33,856 bases of DNA, taken from IMG/VR virus record IMGVR_UViG_3300032287_001726, positions 1 through 33,856 of that record; one strand, 5' to 3'. Shown piece by piece: positions 29,147-33,856 of the stretch. How positions within the stretch are numbered: position 1 is the first letter of the stretch; every line of letters starts with the position of its first letter. Below the pieces are notes generated by a model, which was given only the letters and a program-made list of their open reading frames with translations, was not told where the DNA came from and did not search any database. Source of the stretch: a virus. A program made the position numbers and the translations under genes.

Positions 29147-31640
29147 ACTACATTACCAAACAGCGGAGGAGTTAGGTCACCATCCTGTTCCGCTGGTTTG
29201 GAATACGCAAACAAACGCCCCAATGGCGCACGTGCACGGATGGGAAGCAATGCAGCCGTATCCAATAACAAATGAGCATAACGCTATGGCGGTGCGAACC
29301 TGCGAAGCATTTACATTTATAGACGTGGATACAAAAAACAGCTCAACGCTATCCGCATCCGACCTTAGAACATACATATTGATAATGCTTCAGGAAAAGC
29401 TAAGTGAAGACATTTATAAAAAGTTATTCATTGAGCAAAGCCGCAACGGTGGGCTGCATATATTTTTGAAAATGCCAGCACCGGAGCAAAAGTTACCTAT
29501 TGCAACAAACTCAAAAGGAAACGAACTCATTGCGCTATATCCTAAAAATAAACTTTGTTACACCCACCCGACCCCCGGATGCCAGATAATATACGGTGAG
29601 CGTGATGAAATGGAGGATATAACGCAAAGCGAACTGGAGCAGATAATTGATTTGCTTAAAGCCTTAGACGAACCAAAAGAATCTAAAATAATAGAGGCAA
29701 CGCCTAAGCAAAATTTCAACCGCCCCGACAAATGGAAATTCTTTGACCGCAAAATACCAGGCGAATACTTTGCGGAATTACTGCATGAAATAGGGCTTTC
29801 ACCATGCAGATTGCAGCCCCGCTTCGGTAAGGATTCAATCATTTATGAAGCATGGAGGCGAACAGAATCAGCTGCTCAAACTATGTCGGCAAAAGTGTTT
29901 TTCGGTAGTGAGCCAAAAGTATTGTTATTCACTTCTTCACTCCCGCAATTCCCATCCTATCAGTCGCACTCCCGCAAAGCAGACTGGACACTAACAGCAT
30001 CGAAACTTATTTATTATAAAAACGGTCAGGATGCTGAAAGGACTGAAAACGAAATAAATGAAATAGCAGACCGCTATCAAATAAATCTGAGCTTCATTGT
30101 AACCCGATCCGGTAGCTTAATTAATGAAGGCACATTCTGGAAAATACATGAGAAAACAGGAACTGTAATTCTTTTAGAAGATGCCATGCTCGAAGTGATT
30201 ACCAATTGCGGATTCAGAAGGTATAAAGAAGACTTTATTCGTATTGACGATAACATTGTAACCATTTGCCAAATAGGGGATATTATCAGAACCCTAACGG
30301 ATATCGTTACAAAAGTTGATAAAGAAATTTACAATCCCGTTTCTAAGCGCCTAAAGTCTATTTTAAACAATTCTACAATATTAGATGACCTTTTAGAATG
30401 GGATGCCGGAAACCTCCTTAAAGACGATATAAATACTGTTTGGCGTTATTTTAAAAATTGTGCCGTAAAGATTACAAAGGAGGGTGCTGAAATTGTAAAC
30501 TATTACGAACTACCAAAACAAATATGGAAGTCCGATATTATTGAAAGGAATTTCCAAATGAATGATTTTGCAGGATGCGACTCCGAAGAGTTTATTAAAC
30601 TTTTAGCAGGCGAAAATATTACAGAACTTAAAGCCATGATAGGTTACAACCTAACCCGCTACAATAACCCCGCTAAACCTGAAATGACTTTGTTTCTCGA
30701 AAATATTGACGAAGATCAGGAAGGTAGCAGCGTCGGCGGTTCTGGTAAGTCTTTAATTGCTCAAATGATTAAAAACGCATCCGGTAATATGGTATTTATT
30801 AACGGGAGAGATCCAAGGTCAATATTTTCTGATTTCGCATGGAGCCGGATTAACCATGACACCCGCACCGTTTTTATTGATGACGCTTACAAAGGTTTTA
30901 AAGTGGATGCGCTTTACACGGTAGCATCAGGCGACATGATTATTAATAAAAAGAATAAACCTGAGTTTACTATTGAAAACCAAAACCGCCCTAAAATAAT
31001 AATCACATCGAATTATGCAATGGGTAACGGTGATGAATCAGATACCCGGAGGCTTTGGACTTTTGCCATTGAAAAGTATTTTAATCTTTCCAGAACTCCG
31101 CTCGATCACTTTGGGCGTAAATTCTTTGAGGATTGGGATGCAGAAGAATGGCTAAAATTTGACAATTGGGCTACTGATTGTATCAAAACATTCATGGCAT
31201 TTAAAAGGACGGCAAAGGTTACTAACATTGATTTGAAGCGCCGTATGCTTATTAATTCAACAGACCGTGGGTTTGTGGAATACATGGATAACTTATTTGA
31301 GCAAAAATTTTATTCGTGGTTTCCTCAAGTGCTTAAAACGCAAAGGCGTGAAGAAAATGGCATATTACAAGTGCAGGCGGTTGATTTTATCAGGTGGTAT
31401 GGTAATAGGAATAAAAATGAATACGCTGCAAAAATAGCCAAAAGCGAACTTTTAGATACCGTTAATTCGCTACTAAAAAATAAGCTATCACAAACAATGC
31501 TTACCCAATGGCTTCAAAAATGGGCAGATACAAAGGATGGTTTGGTTATAAATTCTAAGTATCGAATGGCAAATAATAACGGTTTGTTTTATCAAATTTT
31601 AGACCTTCCGGGGGTTTTAGATGAGAATGTTCCATTTTAA
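29139..31640 (+). CDS. Primase-polymerase/helicase fusion with SSB-like C-terminal tail
   Basis: The 833-residue protein joins two replication activities. Residues 1-190 are a primase-polymerase (AEP) domain with the metal pair FIDVDTKN (Asp62, Asp64) and the His motif NGGLHIF (His107). The C-terminal half is a helicase/ATPase of SF3/D5 type: Walker A GGSGKS (533-538), TVFIDDAYKG as Walker B, ITSNYAMGNGDES as sensor 1 and DTRRLWTF as arginine finger. It ends GVLDENVPF, very like the SSB tail peptide. It is the main replication protein and sits directly upstream of a candidate origin. Confidence 0.88.
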   Translation: MIKLHYQTAEELGHHPVPLVWNTQTNAPMAHVHGWEAMQPYPITNEHNAMAVRTCEAFTFIDVDTKNSSTLSASDLRTYILIMLQEKLSEDIYKKLFIEQSRNGGLHIFLKMPAPEQKLPIATNSKGNELIALYPKNKLCYTHPTPGCQIIYGERDEMEDITQSELEQIIDLLKALDEPKESKIIEATPKQNFNRPDKWKFFDRKIPGEYFAELLHEIGLSPCRLQPRFGKDSIIYEAWRRTESAAQTMSAKVFFGSEPKVLLFTSSLPQFPSYQSHSRKADWTLTASKLIYYKNGQDAERTENEINEIADRYQINLSFIVTRSGSLINEGTFWKIHEKTGTVILLEDAMLEVITNCGFRRYKEDFIRIDDNIVTICQIGDIIRTLTDIVTKVDKEIYNPVSKRLKSILNNSTILDDLLEWDAGNLLKDDINTVWRYFKNCAVKITKEGAEIVNYYELPKQIWKSDIIERNFQMNDFAGCDSEEFIKLLAGENITELKAMIGYNLTRYNNPAKPEMTLFLENIDEDQEGSSVGGSGKSLIAQMIKNASGNMVFINGRDPRSIFSDFAWSRINHDTRTVFIDDAYKGFKVDALYTVASGDMIINKKNKPEFTIENQNRPKIIITSNYAMGNGDESDTRRLWTFAIEKYFNLSRTPLDHFGRKFFEDWDAEEWLKFDNWATDCIKTFMAFKRTAKVTNIDLKRRMLINSTDRGFVEYMDNLFEQKFYSWFPQVLKTQRREENGILQVQAVDFIRWYGNRNKNEYAAKIAKSELLDTVNSLLKNKLSQTMLTQWLQKWADTKDGLVINSKYRMANNNGLFYQILDLPGVLDENVPF

Positions 31641-31906
31641 AAAGTGTGCAAACAGGGCGATGAAAGTGTGTAAAAGTGAAAAATGTAAAAAAAATGATGC
31701 ACGGTTTTCATTGCCATGCAACACATTTAAAAAGGCTAAAATTCGGAAAGTGTGCATTTGTAACAAATTAATAATCAATCATTTAGACCTTATATACATA
31801 CTTTTTCACTTTTTTTCTACTTATAATAATAATAATAATAATATATATATATATAAGAGAATATAGAAAAAAGTAACGGGGTAAGGAAAATAGTAAAAAG
31901 TGTGCA
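31641..31906. other. Candidate replication origin: iterons in an AT-rich gap
   Basis: This 266-base region has no convincing gene. AAAGTGTGCA occurs exactly at 31641, 31747 and 31897, with AAAGTGTGTA at 31663. A 12-base inverted pair, AAAAGTGAAAAA (31672-31683) and TTTTTCACTTTT (31802-31813), spans the middle. An (AAT)n then (AT)n stretch (31822-31855) could melt easily. Iterons plus AT tract next to the helicase-primase gene is the classical layout of a theta-type origin. The last iteron abuts the ATG of the next gene, so it may also regulate it. An 81-codon frame through here is low-complexity and was not called. Confidence 0.55.
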
Positions 31907-32149
31907 ATGGAAAAGCAATGCAGAAATTGCGTTTTTTGGATTATGGCAGCGGAGAGGGTTAAAAGCCTTGTTGATGGGGTACATTACAAAACAATGCTGG
32001 GTTATTGCCGTAACCCGGTCGTGATGGATCAGGTTTTTAATGTTGTAAAGGGCGAAGAAAATGTTTTATATTTAAACCATAAAAATATCGAGTTCGATGA
32101 ATCTTTTGGGTGCATCTACCAAAAATCAAATATTGACCGACCTGTTTAA
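31907..32149 (+). CDS. Small Cys-rich (putative zinc-binding) protein
   Basis: The 80-residue protein has CRNC at residues 5-8, Cys34 in GYCRNPV and Cys69 in FGCIYQ, a plausible C-x2-C...C...C zinc site. The rest is mixed beta. I recognise this 'CxxCxFW...GyCr...FGCixf' pattern from small phage proteins; no role is known. It starts 1 base after the last iteron and overlaps the sigma-like gene by 53 bases. Confidence 0.6.
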   Translation: MEKQCRNCVFWIMAAERVKSLVDGVHYKTMLGYCRNPVVMDQVFNVVKGEENVLYLNHKNIEFDESFGCIYQKSNIDRPV

Positions 32150-32810
32150 AAGCAGGGAGTTAGCGGATATGCTTTGCAAGTTCGATGCCGGGGCGGGTAA
32201 TGAAGATTTGAAATCTGAACTATTTTTGGTACTTTGCAATCAGCCAGAAGCCAAAATCATTGAACTGAACGGAAACAGGCAGCTTATGTACTTTGCTACC
32301 GGCATAGTGCAAAAGATGATATTTCAGAAGGGGAAGTTTTTTAGGACTTATAGAACCATTACTACTGAATTTAGCAATAACATTGAAATTGAAGAAGAGG
32401 AATACAATAGGGAAAAAGATGTTATGCTGAATAGGGTTGAGGCAAGTCTTGAAGCTGATTTGCACTGGGTGGAGCGGGCAATGGTTTCTTTGTATTTAGA
32501 CAAGGGCAGCATGACCAAAATAAGCGAAGATGTCAAGATGCCTTTTAAGCAGGTGCAAAAGATTATGAAAGCAGCAAGGACAAAGGTAAAGGATGCCATA
32601 AACGGAAAAGCAATAGGCAATTACGTTATTGCAAGTATGGATATTGTTTTCGACATAAATGAATCTGTTTGTCCGGATAATATCAATGACATTTTGGAAG
32701 AGGCATGGGAGTATATCAACTACCGAGTAACTGGAACTAAAGTACCTTCAAATTCGATTGACACTTTCATAAAAGAAATTAAACCAATTAAACTAAAAAG
32801 GATTGTATGA
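32097..32810 (+). CDS. Sigma-70-like phage transcription factor
   Basis: The 237-residue protein is helical. Residues 1-65 (KNQILTDLFKSRELADMLC) and the YFATGIVQKMIFQKGKFFR stretch resemble the core-binding region of small phage sigma-like factors. Residues about 115-165 (VERAMVSLYLDKGSMTKISE, then DVKMPFKQVQKIMKAARTKV) have the region-4 helix-turn-helix layout 'l..ylek.s.tkIAee.gip...v...l..a...lk'. The acidic linker EIEEEEYNREKD lies between. A role in recruiting RNA polymerase to phage late promoters is inferred; candidate boxes exist at 2501, 10314 and 12541. Confidence 0.5.
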   Translation: MNLLGASTKNQILTDLFKSRELADMLCKFDAGAGNEDLKSELFLVLCNQPEAKIIELNGNRQLMYFATGIVQKMIFQKGKFFRTYRTITTEFSNNIEIEEEEYNREKDVMLNRVEASLEADLHWVERAMVSLYLDKGSMTKISEDVKMPFKQVQKIMKAARTKVKDAINGKAIGNYVIASMDIVFDINESVCPDNINDILEEAWEYINYRVTGTKVPSNSIDTFIKEIKPIKLKRIV

Positions 32811-33037
32811 TTTTAATCATTCCGATAACGGCTGCCCTGTTTGCTTTTCACTTTATTGACGTGCTTCGCATTTCAGAGCGGTGGCGGGTGCTATATCGCA
32901 AACCTTTCAACTGCAATCTTTGTTTATCCTTTTGGGTGGCTTTGCTTTTGTGGGTTGTGCCTCCTATCTTTGTCAAAGTATTATTCACAAGCTTTGCAGC
33001 TTCAATCCTATCAGTATGGGGAACAAAGAAAGCATAA
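32807..33037 (+). CDS. Small membrane protein, DUF1360-like
   Basis: The 76-residue protein has membrane spans at about 1-20 (MILIIPITAALFAFHFIDVL) and 40-70 (FWVALLLWVVPPIFVKVLFT), with CNLCLSFW between them. The 'C..C.sFW' motif at the start of the second span is typical of DUF1360-type proteins found in phages. Function unknown. It starts by ATGA and overlaps the acyltransferase gene by 22 bases, which suggests a membrane-linked partner. Confidence 0.55.
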   Translation: MILIIPITAALFAFHFIDVLRISERWRVLYRKPFNCNLCLSFWVALLLWVVPPIFVKVLFTSFAASILSVWGTKKA

Positions 33038-33525
33038 TCCATCCTACTGCTATCATTTACGATAATGTGATTATCGAAGATGGCGTTTATATTGGGGCTT
33101 ATTGCGTAATAGGTGCTGAACCTGAATGGAAAGGAAAGGAAGGCGAAGGTAAGGGAGTTATAATAAGAGCGGGGACAAGGCTCACAGGATTTGTTACAAT
33201 AGACAGCGGAGCGGAAGGCGTTACATATATCGGGGAGAATTGTTACATCATGAAGCATACCTATATTGCGCACGATGTTACTTTAAAAGATAACGTGACC
33301 ATATCGGCTGGCGTGAGTATTGGAGGGTTATGTTTGATAGGAGAAAATACAAATATCGGAATGAATGCAGCTATTCATCAAAAGGTAAAAGTACCTGAAG
33401 GATGCATGATAGGGATGGGCGCTGTTATTACAAAAAGAACTGAAATGGAAAGGTATTGTAAATATGCGGGTGTACCTGCAAAATTCATAGGTTACAATGA
33501 CAGGCATAATATTTCTAAATTATAA
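33016..33525 (+). CDS. LpxA-like hexapeptide-repeat acyltransferase
   Basis: ATG 33016 gives 169 residues. MGNKESIIHPTAIIYDNVII, then EDGVYIGAYCVIG is the start of a left-handed beta-helix with IHPTA as in LpxA and serine-type acetyltransferases. Further hexapeptide repeats run through VTISAGVSIGGLCLIGENTN, with a His in MKHTYIAHDVT as the catalytic candidate. The C-terminus (YAGVPAKFIG) matches the AGVPAK ending of acetyltransferases. It probably acylates a sugar or nucleotide-sugar. It overlaps the membrane gene and the following glycosyltransferase. Confidence 0.8.
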   Translation: MGNKESIIHPTAIIYDNVIIEDGVYIGAYCVIGAEPEWKGKEGEGKGVIIRAGTRLTGFVTIDSGAEGVTYIGENCYIMKHTYIAHDVTLKDNVTISAGVSIGGLCLIGENTNIGMNAAIHQKVKVPEGCMIGMGAVITKRTEMERYCKYAGVPAKFIGYNDRHNISKL

Positions 33526-33856
33526 GCGTAAAGACTATTCAATAAACGTATTGCACTCTATTAAGCAAATAGGATGCGAATATGAATTATTGGAGGTTGA
33601 AATGTTTGGCATTGCGGCGGCTATCAATTACGGCTTTAAATATTTCTTTGAAGAGAAAGGATATGATAAAGTTGCTATATGTGCAAACGATATTATGATG
33701 CCTGTAGGGTGGCTTGATGCTATGGTTACGGCGGCGGATGCGATACCTGAAACGGGTACGAGTGCTATTTATTGCGTGGAGCATTTGCCTGCAGTTCAAA
33801 ACATAAACGGCGTTAATGTACATCCGGCGTGGGGAGTTTTCGGGTGTAGCTTAGTA
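33497..33856 (+). CDS. GT2-like (GT-A fold) glycosyltransferase, N-terminal part
   Basis: ATG 33497 opens a frame that runs off the window (120 codons seen). MTGIIFLNYKRKDYSINVLH and EMFGIAAAINYGFKYFFEEK look like the first GT-A strands and helices. The segment YDKVAICANDIMMPVGWLDA holds the Asp-Ile dyad-like metal region in 'NDDxxPxGWL' form (here NDIMMP). Sequence then reads into the acceptor domain. It overlaps the acyltransferase by 29 bases, so the two likely act on the same glycan. The C-terminus is outside the window. Confidence 0.65.
   Translation, partial: MTGIIFLNYKRKDYSINVLHSIKQIGCEYELLEVEMFGIAAAINYGFKYFFEEKGYDKVAICANDIMMPVGWLDAMVTAADAIPETGTSAIYCVEHLPAVQNINGVNVHPAWGVFGCSLV

Noticed and set aside
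31621-31866. 81-codon plus-strand frame (MRMFHFKKCANRA...)
   Set aside because: It consists of repeated KVCK-like words from the iterons and an Asn/Ile/Tyr tail from the (AAT)n and (AT)n tract. It overlaps the primase stop and looks like translated non-coding repeat DNA.
29139-33856. tRNA, integrase or attachment sites
   Set aside because: No cloverleaf-like sequence, recombinase catalytic residues or attP-like repeats were recognised anywhere in the window.

Overview
The window looks like most of the genome of a tailed, siphovirus-like double-stranded DNA phage (or prophage) of a Bacteroidota host. The host assignment rests on promoter-like TAnnTTTG boxes (TATATTTG, TATCTTTG), weak Shine-Dalgarno sequences, and structural proteins of types I recognise from Bacteroidota phages. 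No integrase, attachment site, tRNA, rRNA or CRISPR array was seen, so lifestyle is open. Both ends cut through genes.

Layout. (1) 1-20916, plus strand: late genes. Order is terminase small and large subunits, a frameshifted tail-assembly-chaperone pair, an HK97-gp10-like protein, two large tail/baseplate proteins, tape measure, prohead protease, a GT4-like glycosyltransferase, a scaffold-like protein, major capsid protein, a putative tail tube, portal with a fused minor-head-type tail, a connector, a tail terminator, tail fibre and adhesin genes, and a lysis cassette (holin-like proteins, a candidate unimolecular spanin, a GH24 endolysin). Intrinsic terminators split this region; three are followed by a GGTATWTATW box just before a start codon. 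(2) 28726-20870, minus strand: replication and recombination genes. These are a RecB/Cas4-like exonuclease, an SSB with an acidic DEDVPF tail, a helicase-DNA methyltransferase-helicase run, two small genes carried on a duplicated promoter-leader-terminator cassette, a VRR-NUC nuclease, an OmpR-type winged helix protein, a DnaA-domain-IV-like protein and several single-pass micro-membrane proteins. (3) 28809-33856, plus strand, divergent from region 2: a small putative DNA-binding protein, a primase-polymerase/helicase with an SSB-like tail, an iteron-bearing AT-rich region that is a candidate replication origin, a Cys-rich protein, a sigma-like protein, a membrane protein, a LpxA-like hexapeptide acyltransferase and the start of a GT2-like glycosyltransferase.

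How it fits together: the two divergent promoters between 28746 and 28792 probably drive early/replication functions outwards. The sigma-like protein at 32097 could switch on the late boxes in region 1. The terminase, portal, protease, scaffold and capsid proteins build the head. The chaperone, tape measure, tube and terminator build a tail estimated at about 85 nm. A diversified set of fibre proteins contacts the host. The two glycosyltransferases and the acyltransferase suggest glycan modification of virion or host surface. Functions come from motif recognition by eye; no database search was run.
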